Part shown: positions 1 through 8,185 of the stretch, piece by piece
How the letters are laid out: each line of letters opens with the position of its first letter
How positions within the stretch are numbered: the first letter of the stretch is position 1
NCBI GenBank assembly: GCA_022486935.1
Contig: JAKVJO010000006.1
Coordinates: forward strand, 1-42,511
Direction of reading: 5' to 3'
Origin: Solobacterium sp.
GTDB lineage: Bacteria; Bacillota_I; Bacilli_A; Erysipelotrichales; Erysipelotrichaceae
Length of the DNA: 42,511 bases
Translations under genes and position numbers: made by a program
The notes under the pieces: model-generated
Told to the model about the DNA's origin: nothing
What the model saw: the letters and a program-made list of their open reading frames with translations, nothing else
Databases searched by the model: none

Positions 1-398
1 TGATCGAGAATCATCAGCGGCAGCACGCAGATCGTGACAATCACGGTAATGGCATTGGTGTTTGGATCCAGCACTGATCCCATCAGTACACCGGTCATCA
101 TGATCGGTGACAGCCAGAGATAGATACACAGGGTCGCATGATCCCTGCACCAGCTGGAGTATCTCGCAAACAGGTACATTGTCACAAAGTAGCCAAGCAG
201 GATCCAGAACTCATAATTGAATTTCAACTCATGGCTGAACAGAAGAGAAGCGACGGTATAGATAAACAGCAGCATTCCGCCGTATTTTGCGCAGTTGAAA
301 AGCGAATCATAATTACGCCGGTTCGTCTCTTCCGGATACTGCAGAATGATCCTGGCTTCTGTTTCCAGGGTATTTTTATTCCCACCCGTTCTGCTCAT
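1..398 (-). CDS. N-terminal part of a membrane protein, cut by the window edge
   Basis: The minus strand is open from an ATG at 398 to the left edge (about 132 residues), so the C-terminus lies outside the window. The start has a GAGGAA ribosome binding site six bases upstream. After a charged stretch of roughly 35 residues come at least four hydrophobic helices separated by short polar loops, and no cytoplasmic domain is reached. This pattern (short cytosolic head, then a bundle of helices) is common in membrane-anchored sensors such as GGDEF diguanylate cyclases or sensor kinases, but nothing visible proves that. The gene follows a terminator, so it is probably its own unit. Confidence 0.6.
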   Translation of the reverse strand, partial: MSRTGGNKNTLETEARIILQYPEETNRRNYDSLFNCAKYGGMLLFIYTVASLLFSHELKFNYEFWILLGYFVTMYLFARYSSWCRDHATLCIYLWLSPIMMTGVLMGSVLDPNTNAITVIVTICVLPLMILD

Positions 399-469
399 GT
401 ATTCCTCTTAGGTTAAGGATAACACAGCATTCGGGCTGATACCGCATTGGGATGGCCGTTATTCACACC

Positions 470-513
470 AAAAACAGTGCGTTCCCGAATCGTTACGGGT
501 TATCACGCACTGT
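470..513 (-). terminator. Intrinsic terminator after the BMP-phosphoesterase-Cys-rich operon
   Basis: On the minus strand a nine-base stem (ACAGTGCGT with ACGCACTGT, 474-482 and 505-513) with a small inner CCCG/CGGG pairing is followed directly by a run of five T. It lies a few bases after the stop of the Cys-rich gene. Confidence 0.8.
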
Positions 514-519
514 CTCTGT

Positions 520-822
520 TCACTTCTGAGGTTCAATTGGTGCTGCAGGTGCTGATGGAGCTGCTGCTTCAGCCGGCTGTTCCTGTTTTTCCACGGTCAC
601 TGTGACTTTCTTGCGCTGCTCTCTTGGACACTCTTCTGTCTTGAACAGTGAACAGTGGGAACAGTACGCCTTTGCACAGTAGACCAGTTTGCTGGGGCAC
701 TCCGACACCGCCTTCTTGCGGTCGCCGGCAACGTGGCAGTCTTCCTCATCTGCGTAGATGCACTTGAATGATTCGCAGATCGTATAACTGCGCCGCTCTG
801 CGTGAAATGTACGTTTCTCCAT
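520..822 (-). CDS. Small cysteine-rich protein of unknown function
   Basis: A 100-residue protein with a clear AAGGAG ribosome binding site ahead of its ATG. Eight cysteines lie between residues 16 and 65, among them a YCAKAYCSHC stretch, which suggests a bound metal or a disulfide-rich fold. The last 30 residues are low-complexity Glu/Pro/Ala. No signal peptide or membrane segment is seen. I do not recognise the family. It is the last gene of an apparent operon with the BMP-domain protein and the metallophosphoesterase: the gap to the latter is 48 bases and a terminator follows. Zinc binding is only a guess from the cysteine pattern. Confidence 0.6.
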   Translation of the reverse strand: MEKRTFHAERRSYTICESFKCIYADEEDCHVAGDRKKAVSECPSKLVYCAKAYCSHCSLFKTEECPREQRKKVTVTVEKQEQPAEAAAPSAPAAPIEPQK

Positions 823-870
823 TGATTGTAAACTCCTTTGACTGACAGCCCTTATTGTACTATTTTTCTC

Positions 871-1545
871 TCAATAACGCTTCTTTTTCTTCCGGATGGT
901 ATACCAGTCATAGATTGCCGAACCAGTCTTCCCCTCTTCCGGGTATTCACTCTGATCAATGTCCAGCATTGTATAGCCGCAGGCATTGATGATCTTTGTG
1001 CCGCAGCTGTGAACCATATTGCGGGTAAAGTCGCCATACTCCTGATGCACATGTCCATGGATCATATATGCCGGCTTCCACTTATTCAAAAGATCATTGA
1101 AACACTCAAATCCATGGTGCGGCAGATCTTCCAGATCGCCATACCCGGCAGCCGGTGCGTGTGCCAGCAGGATATCAAAGCCATTTGTAAAGCTGAGGAT
1201 ACCGGACAGTTTCTTGATCCGCTTGGCCATTTCCTCTTCCGTATACATGTCTTTGGAATTGCGGTACTTGACTGAACCGCCAAGACCGAGAATCCTGAGG
1301 CCATGGAAGTTATAGATCTGATCATCGATATCATCGCAGCCATCCGGCGGTCTTCGATCATAGACACCGTCATGATTGCCGCGTACATACAGCAAAGGCC
1401 GGTTGACCATGGTAGTCAGAAACTGCAGGTAGTCCGGATCCAGATCACCGCAGGACAGGATCAGGTTGACGCCTGCTGTCTTGTCTTTGGTGTAATAGTC
1501 CCAGAGTGCCCGTTCTTCTTTGTCAGCAACCAGAAGGATCTTCAT
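871..1545 (-). CDS. Calcineurin-like metallophosphoesterase
   Basis: A 224-residue cytoplasmic protein of the calcineurin-like phosphoesterase superfamily, which hydrolyses phosphate esters with two metal ions. Visible motifs are GD at 33-34, GNHD at 56-59 and GHVH near 165. The first motif of the family is normally DxH; here it reads VADKEE, so the aspartate (residue 8) is present but the histidine is not. Length suits small YfcE/MJ0936-like enzymes. The start codon overlaps the stop of the upstream BMP-domain gene (ATGA), implying translational coupling and a shared task. The substrate is unknown; a nucleotide or cyclic nucleotide would fit a nucleoside-binding partner, but that is inference. 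Confidence 0.8.
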   Translation of the reverse strand: MKILLVADKEERALWDYYTKDKTAGVNLILSCGDLDPDYLQFLTTMVNRPLLYVRGNHDGVYDRRPPDGCDDIDDQIYNFHGLRILGLGGSVKYRNSKDMYTEEEMAKRIKKLSGILSFTNGFDILLAHAPAAGYGDLEDLPHHGFECFNDLLNKWKPAYMIHGHVHQEYGDFTRNMVHSCGTKIINACGYTMLDIDQSEYPEEGKTGSAIYDWYTIRKKKKRY

Positions 1546-3485
1546 TCCTCAGCTCCCTTGACGACTCCATCGTCTTCCAGCTGTTTCCGTGACTGATCAT
1601 TCAATTCATCATAGACCGGGATCCGGCCGATGATGTTGTCATTCAGCCAGTCCATGGAGATGATACTTCCGCTGTCAAGACGCGGCGATCCGGCCGCCTG
1701 GATAAATCCCTGCTGGCTGTGCAGCTCGCCCTGGAACGGATCCAGCGTGCCCTGCTTCAGTGCATTGCGGAACAGATCAATCATCTTGCGGGAGTAATAG
1801 GAAAGCTCAGATGACAGGTTGATATCAATGACGCCGGCAGAAAGTCCCCACCACTCATTGACTGCCTGATCTTTATTCAGTTTCTCAGAAGTATCCCAGC
1901 TGCCATTGAGAATCGTCTTGACGATCCGCTCATAATAACGGGTCCAGTTTCTCACTGGTGATGCCAGGTTGGTAATATCTCCGATCGAGTTCACATGTAC
2001 CAGACCGTAGTCCGGCTGATCGCCGCCCGCAAAAGACAGATCCAGTCCGGAATAGATATGGATATCATTGTCCTTCAGCAGCTGTTTCCACTGGCAGTCC
2101 TGCATACCGGACCATGACACATAGACTTTTGCTTGCGGATCAATCATGGCAACGCCAATCGCAAACGCATTGACGCCTGCCAATACGCCATAGGCAGGTG
2201 CGCTGGCCAGATAGCCTACTTTATGATTGTCGGAATATACTCCGGCAAGGACACCCATCAGAAACTTCACTTCATATTCCCGGATGTTGTACGTACGCAC
2301 TGCATTGTGCGGCAGGAATACCGAGCAGTTGGCAAAGTGGATCTTCGGATATTTGATGGCAGCACGCAGTGTCTCACGCATCTGAGAAGCGGAGGTGGTG
2401 AAGATCACATCAGCACCGCGCTTTGCGGCATCATCAATGGTGTTCTGGATATCCTGATCCTCGATGCAGTTCTCGTAGTACCACGTCTTTACAAACCCTT
2501 CATAGTAATGCTCCAGGGCAATCCGGCCGATATCATGATCATTGACCCAGCCGGAATTCTGCAGGTTCTTCTCATAGATGAACGCTGCCTTCAAAGGATG
2601 TTTCTCGGTATAGACCGGCGGCCTGTTCAGGATATTCTGCAGAAAGCCCGTATTGCTTGCAGCTTCCGGTTCCGGGTTCTCCCGCAGGTTGATCTGTGTG
2701 CCGTTATTTTCTACCAGCAGTTCATTCCAGATTCCTTCCAGACGTCTAGCAATGGAATCCTTGCTGTAATCCAGCAGGGAATCAAACTGATAGACCAACA
2801 GATAAATCAGGAAGGCATCGCCGACGGTGATATTCATCCGGTCACCGCCCCTTGCCTTATAGACATTGGAGAATCTGAAGTATGCACCTCTGACGGTATT
2901 GATCAGATCAGAAGGCCATGGATCTTTCAGGTTCTGCCCGATCAATGACGCAAACTTGATATAAGATCCCGGCTTGGAGAAGACAATGTCATAGAACGGT
3001 GCCACTTTGAAGAAATCCAGGAACTCATAATAGACCTGCACTTCCTTCTCATCTGTCTTGACCGGAATGATCCGGGTCACATCTGCGTAGATGGAAGGTA
3101 CATCCAGATACTTCAGAACAGATACCCGCTTATTGCCTTCCTGCACATAGAACTGATGCATGTATTCAAAGACAAGAACCGCATCGCGGATTCCTTCACT
3201 CTCCTGGATATCGTACAGATTGGACCACTTCCTGGCAAACTCAGAGTCTTTTGCCATGATCGGCATGAAATTATCTGCGAAGGTACGTCTTCTGCCATCG
3301 GTCACTGTACCTACCAGCATGGACAGCGGAATATCCATTACGCCGACATGTTTCTCGCCGGCAGTACGGCGGTCCTGCAGCAGTGCATCAAGACACCCAA
3401 GATAGGGGTCGCGATGCTCCAGTGCTGCTTTGCGCATTGCCTTATCGCCGCTCTTTTTTGCGTCAGAATACTCTTCCATCGACAT
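1542..3485 (-). CDS. Cytoplasmic BMP-domain protein with ParB-like N-terminal half
   Basis: A 647-residue protein with GGGAGGA eight bases ahead of the ATG. From about residue 280 to the end it resembles the BMP/PnrA/Med family of nucleoside-binding proteins (start LKAAFIYEKN, GWVND motif, then alternating strands and helices). That family is usually a secreted lipoprotein of an ABC importer, yet here there is no signal peptide or lipobox. The first 280 residues contain a ParB/sulfiredoxin-like segment (VQEGNKRVSVLKYL near residue 115), followed by a helical region. No permease or ATPase gene is adjacent. The protein therefore looks like an intracellular nucleoside sensor or regulator, coupled by a four-base overlap to a phosphoesterase. 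Function is not known. Confidence 0.7.
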   Translation of the reverse strand: MSMEEYSDAKKSGDKAMRKAALEHRDPYLGCLDALLQDRRTAGEKHVGVMDIPLSMLVGTVTDGRRRTFADNFMPIMAKDSEFARKWSNLYDIQESEGIRDAVLVFEYMHQFYVQEGNKRVSVLKYLDVPSIYADVTRIIPVKTDEKEVQVYYEFLDFFKVAPFYDIVFSKPGSYIKFASLIGQNLKDPWPSDLINTVRGAYFRFSNVYKARGGDRMNITVGDAFLIYLLVYQFDSLLDYSKDSIARRLEGIWNELLVENNGTQINLRENPEPEAASNTGFLQNILNRPPVYTEKHPLKAAFIYEKNLQNSGWVNDHDIGRIALEHYYEGFVKTWYYENCIEDQDIQNTIDDAAKRGADVIFTTSASQMRETLRAAIKYPKIHFANCSVFLPHNAVRTYNIREYEVKFLMGVLAGVYSDNHKVGYLASAPAYGVLAGVNAFAIGVAMIDPQAKVYVSWSGMQDCQWKQLLKDNDIHIYSGLDLSFAGGDQPDYGLVHVNSIGDITNLASPVRNWTRYYERIVKTILNGSWDTSEKLNKDQAVNEWWGLSAGVIDINLSSELSYYSRKMIDLFRNALKQGTLDPFQGELHSQQGFIQAAGSPRLDSGSIISMDWLNDNIIGRIPVYDELNDQSRKQLEDDGVVKGAEE

Positions 3486-3538
3486 AGATCAATTCCTCCC
3501 TGCACCAGTAGAATAGCAGATTCTTTCCTTCAGCGTCC

Positions 3539-3573
3539 AAAAAAAGACTGCAGACCATGGAAGCGATCTGCAG
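3539..3573 (-). terminator. Intrinsic terminator after cbiK
   Basis: On the minus strand a seven-base stem CTGCAGA/TCTGCAG with a 12-base loop (arms 3548-3554 and 3567-3573) is followed by TC and then seven T. It lies about 34 bases after the cbiK stop and ahead of the BMP-domain gene. Confidence 0.75.
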
Positions 3574-3606
3574 GTGCAATCTAATCTGCCCTGATACAGA
3601 AAATGG

Positions 3607-4377
3607 TCAAATCATACTCAGCAGCAGTTTCCGGTATGCTGGATCTTCGCCAAGCCCATGCATGATGGTATGTACTTCAAACCCGGCTGCCCGCAGTTTC
3701 AATGTCATCTTACCATCAATCTCATTCAGTTCATGCACTGCATGCATTCCGGCAGTCATCATGAACGGAACCAGCAGGACTGGCCGCCCGGCACTGTTCT
3801 TCTGCAGTTCAGGAATGACTGTTTCAAGACTGTCAGGTCCGTGCATCAGCACCACATGGGTATGCGTAATGTGCTTATGGGCCATCTGATACTCAAACAT
3901 CCGGTAGAACAGTGCTGCCTGCTCATCAAAGCCATGGCCGACCAGCAGGATCTCTGCATCCGCGTATTCTGCTTCAAACGCCTTCAGGATTCTGATCAGT
4001 CCTCCATACTGTCTGGAAGAGGAATCCGCGATCATAGCCGGCAGTACTCTGATATGAATGAATCCGTGTGCGTTTTTCTGCAGTGCATCACTCATCTCCA
4101 TAAAGCTGACTCCCGGCGATACAAAACTGTTCAGCACCAGAAGATCATTGACGCCTTCTGCTTTGAGCTGTGCCATCGCCTCTGAAATGGTGCCAACCGG
4201 AGTATACCGTTCTTCCTGGGGAATCCGGCTGAGCATGTCTTCGTTGATGTATGCCTGAGCCACCGGAGTTCTTGGCCTTCTGGCTTTCAGTTCCAGATAC
4301 AGCTGATCAAGACTGCTGGTTCTGGCTGTTTCATTCAGGGTGCCGTACTGCACAAGCAGGATGCCATGTCTGTTCAT
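3607..4377 (-). CDS. cbiK: CbiK-type sirohydrochlorin chelatase
   Basis: A 256-residue cytoplasmic protein of the CbiK family of anaerobic class II chelatases, which insert Co2+ (for cobalamin) or Fe2+ (for siroheme) into sirohydrochlorin. Visible signatures are the N-terminal ILLVQYGT, LLVGHG with His148, and VPFMMTAGMHAVHE with His212. The two histidines fit the metal-binding pair of Salmonella CbiK. The ATG overlaps the ATPase stop by four bases and has GGAGAA upstream, so it is the last gene of the importer operon. No other cobalamin or siroheme synthesis gene is in the window. Because the neighbouring operon encodes AsrC, which needs siroheme, an iron-inserting role is an attractive inference. 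A cobalt role remains possible. Confidence 0.8.
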   Translation of the reverse strand: MNRHGILLVQYGTLNETARTSSLDQLYLELKARRPRTPVAQAYINEDMLSRIPQEERYTPVGTISEAMAQLKAEGVNDLLVLNSFVSPGVSFMEMSDALQKNAHGFIHIRVLPAMIADSSSRQYGGLIRILKAFEAEYADAEILLVGHGFDEQAALFYRMFEYQMAHKHITHTHVVLMHGPDSLETVIPELQKNSAGRPVLLVPFMMTAGMHAVHELNEIDGKMTLKLRAAGFEVHTIMHGLGEDPAYRKLLLSMI

Positions 4378-5141
4378 ATCTTTTTCTCCAGCTGATATGC
4401 GTAGAGCGCATTGGGGTCATCGGAAGAAATGATGGATACGCCCATTGCGTCCTGCAGCAGATCTTTCTTCTGTGCCAGTTCTGATGGTGTTCCGACTGCA
4501 GATATACGGCCATGGTTCAGCAGGATGATCTGATCGCTGATCGTAAAGGTCTGCGGCAGATCATGGGATGCGACAATGATTCCCTTGCCCATATCTGCAA
4601 GATTCTTCAGAATCTCAATCACCTTCAGCTGATGCTCGACATCCAGGTAGGTGTTCGGTTCATCCAGCATGACGTAGTCTGTATTCTGGGCAATGATCAT
4701 GGCCAGATAGACCCGCTGGCGTTCACCGCCGGAAAGACTCTGTACACTTCTGTCTTTGAGATCCATGACATCTGCCATTTCCATGGCATCGTGGATCTCG
4801 TTCAGATCGGTATCATTCAATACATTGGAATAGCCGGCAAATGGAAATCTGCCGTGCGATACCAGTGTTTCAACATCCATGTCCGGGTTGGTCAGATTCT
4901 GTGCCAGGTAGGCAATCCGTTTTGCCCGCTCTTTCGGCTTCATGGATTCTGCAGGCAGTGTATCAATCGACATGGATCCCTGGTGAGAAAGAATCCCGAC
5001 CATGGACTTCAAGAGGGTGGACTTGCCGCTGCCGTTTCTGCCCATCAAAGCAGTGATCTCTCCCGGCTTGAAACAGGCCTGTTCCAGTTTGACAAAGGCA
5101 TTTCCGTGATAGCCGGTGCTGTAGTTCTTCAGTTCGATCAT
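4374..5141 (-). CDS. FecE/BtuD-type ABC transporter ATPase
   Basis: A 255-residue ABC ATPase that would power uptake of an iron complex, heme, cobalamin or similar ligand through the adjacent permease. All nucleotide-binding motifs are intact: Walker A GRNGSGKS at 34-41, Q-loop glutamine 81, signature LSGGERQ from 136, Walker B ending in MLDEP, a D-loop and an ASHD switch histidine near 193. Length and the TYLD after Walker B are typical of the FecE/FepC/BtuD group. It overlaps both neighbours by four bases (ATGA), so permease, ATPase and chelatase are translationally coupled. The ligand cannot be read from the ATPase. Confidence 0.9.
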   Translation of the reverse strand: MIELKNYSTGYHGNAFVKLEQACFKPGEITALMGRNGSGKSTLLKSMVGILSHQGSMSIDTLPAESMKPKERAKRIAYLAQNLTNPDMDVETLVSHGRFPFAGYSNVLNDTDLNEIHDAMEMADVMDLKDRSVQSLSGGERQRVYLAMIIAQNTDYVMLDEPNTYLDVEHQLKVIEILKNLADMGKGIIVASHDLPQTFTISDQIILLNHGRISAVGTPSELAQKKDLLQDAMGVSIISSDDPNALYAYQLEKKI

Positions 5142-6148
5142 ACTGACAGCTTCCTTTTCCGTTTCATCAGGATATAGATAAAGAACGGCGTACCAAGGAA
5201 TGCCAGCAGCAGACCGACCGGCAGTTCATATGGAAAGAACAGCAGTCTGGAGATCAGATCACAGACAACCAGGAATGCCCCGCCGTATACCGCACACAGG
5301 GTAATCTGCCCCCGGCAGTGATCACGGCAGATCATCCTGACAAGGTTTGGCACCATGAGACCTACAAAACTGATCAGCCCGCAGATACTGACTGCCGCAG
5401 CTGACAGCAGCGCTGCTGTGAAGATTGCGACCAGGCGCACTGTCTTGACCTTGAGGCCAAGACCGCATGACATCTCATCGCCCAGCTGGAACAGATCAAT
5501 TCCGCCGGCGAAGATCATCGCAACGATCAGTCCGATCACAATGAAGATGAATGAGAACCCAAGCTGATTCCAGGTAACCCCGGAGAGACCGCCAAGCTGA
5601 AAGGACAGCTTATCTGTCACACAGTCCGGATACAGGACAATGAGTGCACTGGATACTGCATTCATCAGACTGGATACTGCAACACCTGCCAGGATCACAG
5701 TTGTCTTGGCAGTTCCTGCCTTGATGGAGATCAGATACACCAGCATGGCAGAGAAGATTGCCCCGAGGAATGTCATTGACATGCTCAGGATGGAATTGCG
5801 GGTGAACAGCAGTGAAGCAATCAGGGCAAACACCCCGGCACCGGAAGTGACGCCGATCGTGCTGGGCGAAGCCAGTGTATTGTTCAAAGAAGACTGCAGC
5901 AGTAGGCCGGCAACAGAAAGCCCGGCACCGCACACAAATGCCGCAAAGGCTCTTGGCATGCGGATCTGAAACAGGATGATGGAAGATCCGGAGGTGCCGT
6001 TACCAAACAGGGTATTCCAGGCAGACTGAAAACTCAGTGCCGGACTGCTCCAGAAGATAGAGCAGAACAGTGCCAGCACTGACAGCAGGATGCCAAGTAA
6101 CAGCAGTTTTTTATGACTCCTGGTAAAGGAGACTGTCGATGTACTCAT
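5138..6148 (-). CDS. FecCD-family ABC transporter permease
   Basis: A membrane permease of about 336 residues in the FecCD/BtuC family, which forms a homodimer with some 20 helices and imports iron-siderophores, heme or vitamin B12. Family signatures are visible: FVCGAGLSVAGLLLQ near the start, SPSTIGVTSGAG, and GLISFVGLMVPNLVR near the end, the region that contacts the ATPase. I chose the ATG at 6148, which has AAGG a few bases ahead, over an ATG at 6211 without a good ribosome binding site. Either way the gene overlaps the 3' end of the binding-protein gene, by 38 bases here. One permease gene is enough because the family works as a homodimer. Confidence 0.88.
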   Translation of the reverse strand: MSTSTVSFTRSHKKLLLLGILLSVLALFCSIFWSSPALSFQSAWNTLFGNGTSGSSIILFQIRMPRAFAAFVCGAGLSVAGLLLQSSLNNTLASPSTIGVTSGAGVFALIASLLFTRNSILSMSMTFLGAIFSAMLVYLISIKAGTAKTTVILAGVAVSSLMNAVSSALIVLYPDCVTDKLSFQLGGLSGVTWNQLGFSFIFIVIGLIVAMIFAGGIDLFQLGDEMSCGLGLKVKTVRLVAIFTAALLSAAAVSICGLISFVGLMVPNLVRMICRDHCRGQITLCAVYGGAFLVVCDLISRLLFFPYELPVGLLLAFLGTPFFIYILMKRKRKLSV

Positions 6149-7013
6149 ACGCCTTGTCCCATTGACTGTTCGGTTTATAGCCAAACAGATCTTTCGGAAG
6201 AATGATAACATGATCTGATTTCATCGCGGAAAGATCTGACCATGCCGGCTGGCTGGCAAACTGTTCTTCATAGCTGGCCTTTGCCTTTTCTTCACTGCCG
6301 GAAGGAATCAGGAAGATATAATCCGGATCTGCGCTGACAATTGCTTCAACAGACAGATCATCCAGTGAGGAGTTGTCATCGGTAATATTCTTCAAGCCGA
6401 ACGCATTGATGATTTCACTGGCAAAGTAGTCTTCTTTCAGCACTTTGTTTTTGGTGGCGGAAATACGGAGCAGCAGATAAGTCTTGCCGTTCATCTCGTT
6501 ATCGGAAGGAATGGAGTCCAGTACGTCATTGATTCTGGTCTGTACGTCTGTCACGTTCTCTGTATATTTTTCCGTATCTCCAGTCAGATCCGTGAACTGT
6601 TTCATATAGGAACTGTAGTCTTCAAACGAATTGACTTCGACAGTCATACACTTGATGCCGTTATCTTCCAGCTGTGTCTTCAGTTCTACATGAGCCGGAA
6701 TGTCGGAAGTCATCAATACCAGATCCGGGTCCAGTGCAACAACCTGCTCATAGCTTGGCTGTGTCAGTGTACCGATGGATACCGCATCGCTGTTGAGATC
6801 GCTCAGTTCCAGTGCATCTTCTGTCACGCCGCTGAGCGTACCGCCGGAAAGCAGCCACATATCAGCGATGGACTTGGACAGTGCAACCACTGAAGTCGGA
6901 GTACTGACAGCCGAGGCAGATGGAGCTGCAGTGGATACTGCAGTGCTGGAGGTACTGCATGCCGTCAGGGCAAAGACACTGATGATGGCAGTGAGTTTCT
7001 TGATCAGATTCAT
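6111..7013 (-). CDS. Substrate-binding lipoprotein of the FecB/BtuF type
   Basis: A 300-residue periplasmic-binding-protein-type lipoprotein that would deliver the ligand to the adjacent FecCD-type permease. The N-terminus is a lipoprotein signal: two lysines, a hydrophobic stretch and the lipobox LTAC with Cys19, followed by a Ser/Thr/Ala linker. The body has the TroA/FecB pattern: EQVVALDPDLVL, then a long backbone helix, then EAIVSADPDYIFLI. I used the ATG at 7013 (GAGGAAA upstream), which starts exactly at the signal peptide, rather than upstream in-frame ATGs at 7037 and 7031. A terminator-like hairpin separates it from asrC, so its promoter must lie within about 90 bases or it depends on readthrough. 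The ligand is unknown. Confidence 0.85.
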   Translation of the reverse strand: MNLIKKLTAIISVFALTACSTSSTAVSTAAPSASAVSTPTSVVALSKSIADMWLLSGGTLSGVTEDALELSDLNSDAVSIGTLTQPSYEQVVALDPDLVLMTSDIPAHVELKTQLEDNGIKCMTVEVNSFEDYSSYMKQFTDLTGDTEKYTENVTDVQTRINDVLDSIPSDNEMNGKTYLLLRISATKNKVLKEDYFASEIINAFGLKNITDDNSSLDDLSVEAIVSADPDYIFLIPSGSEEKAKASYEEQFASQPAWSDLSAMKSDHVIILPKDLFGYKPNSQWDKAYEYIDSLLYQES

Positions 7014-7038
7014 AATTTCTATTTTCCTCATTTCCATG

Positions 7039-7090
7039 AAAAAGCGGAGACCGGGCTTCCGGTATAAGCCGGCATGCCAGGCATCCGCTT
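7039..7090 (-). terminator. Intrinsic terminator between asrC and the importer operon
   Basis: On the minus strand the arms AAGCGGA (7084-7090) and TCCGCTT (7042-7048) close a larger hairpin with internal GC pairing, and a T run follows directly (7039-7043). It begins 12 bases after the asrC stop. Readthrough would place the importer and cbiK under the asr operon's control; full termination would separate them. Confidence 0.75.
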
Positions 7091-7101
7091 GGTAGTTTGA
7101 A

Positions 7102-8172
7102 TCAGCCCTGTGAACCAGGTCCTGCTTTCTGATGATCTGCAGGAAGTTTCACATTGAAGTTGGAACGGTATTCCGTCTCCTGCCAGAAGATCTGTTCAGC
7201 AACCATGCATTCCGGATTCAGCTTGACACCGTCCAGAATAATTTCCTTGAACTTCTGATAGCCGGCACGGTCAATCAGGTGGCCGCCATGGAGATAGACC
7301 GGCTTGTAGTCCAGAGCCCAGGCAGAGAACTTCTGCCAGTTGCCGAGAACGCCAAGCACTACATCTTCACTTGCCCAGTTCAGGAACATCTTACCGGCCC
7401 GCGGAGTCTGTCTGCCGGTACGGCCGCCGATGATGACTTTGTAGAACTTCTGGGGATTTCTGGTCCAGGCACCGGTCGGGCATACACGGACGCATTCGCC
7501 GCAGCCGACACAGCAGCAGTCATCCTTGATCGGAGTTCCGTTAGGACCCGGTGAGAGCACTCTGGTCGAGGCATGCTTGCACTGACGGACGCAGGCACCG
7601 CAGCCAATGCAGCGCTCCGGATGGAAATCAATCTTGGCAGTGCCGATGATGCCGAAGTCACACATGTGTGCTTTGACACAGTCATTCGGGCAGCCGGCGA
7701 TATTCACCTTGATGTGATAGTGGGACGGGAAGATGATTTTCTCGATTTTCTTTGCGAGATCCTGGGTGTTGATATTGCCGCAGATGCAGTGCACATTGCC
7801 GATGCAGGCAGAGATGTTTCTGGCACCGATGGTCGGATAGCCTTCATCTTCATCCCAGTCATGCGGTTCGCCGGCAACTTTGTCCATGTCGACATCGCAC
7901 TCATCTTCTTCAATGCCCTTGATATACCTGGCAAGATATTTATTGACTGCCGGGATGTCATCATACTTGATGCCCGGGAAGTCCAGGGTCATACGGGTTC
8001 CGATATGGAAGTTCCCATCGCCCCATTTTCTGGCGATCTCACTGGCAATATCCAGATATTCAACCGGAATGACAGCACCCGGTACGCGCAGCTGGAGCAT
8101 GAATTCTCCCGGTACCTTGGACTGGCGATAGCAGTTCAGCTTCAGTTTGGTTACATTGATATCACGATTCAT
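7102..8172 (-). CDS. asrC: Anaerobic sulfite reductase subunit C (siroheme, Fe-S)
   Basis: A 356-residue catalytic subunit of the anaerobic sulfite reductase, which reduces sulfite to sulfide in the cytoplasm with electrons passed from AsrA and AsrB. The siroheme/[4Fe-4S] ligands are visible as Cys123-x5-Cys129 and Cys161-x3-Cys165 (GCPNDC). Two ferredoxin-type [4Fe-4S] motifs follow, beginning at Cys188 (CIGCGAC) and Cys221 (CVGCGEC), as in AsrC and related dissimilatory sulfite reductases. AGGAGG precedes the ATG, and the gap to asrB is 13 bases. It is the last gene of the permease-trxB-trxA-arylsulfotransferase-asrABC operon and is followed by a terminator. Siroheme must come from elsewhere; cbiK lies just downstream. 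Confidence 0.95.
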   Translation of the reverse strand: MNRDINVTKLKLNCYRQSKVPGEFMLQLRVPGAVIPVEYLDIASEIARKWGDGNFHIGTRMTLDFPGIKYDDIPAVNKYLARYIKGIEEDECDVDMDKVAGEPHDWDEDEGYPTIGARNISACIGNVHCICGNINTQDLAKKIEKIIFPSHYHIKVNIAGCPNDCVKAHMCDFGIIGTAKIDFHPERCIGCGACVRQCKHASTRVLSPGPNGTPIKDDCCCVGCGECVRVCPTGAWTRNPQKFYKVIIGGRTGRQTPRAGKMFLNWASEDVVLGVLGNWQKFSAWALDYKPVYLHGGHLIDRAGYQKFKEIILDGVKLNPECMVAEQIFWQETEYRSNFNVKLPADHQKAGPGSQG

Positions 8173-8185
8173 ATCTCATCGCCTC

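Noticed and set aside
2133-2948. Plus-strand open frame of 271 codons
   Set aside because: It is a shadow of the BMP-domain gene, lacks a ribosome binding site and reads as low-quality Cys/Ile/Arg-rich protein.
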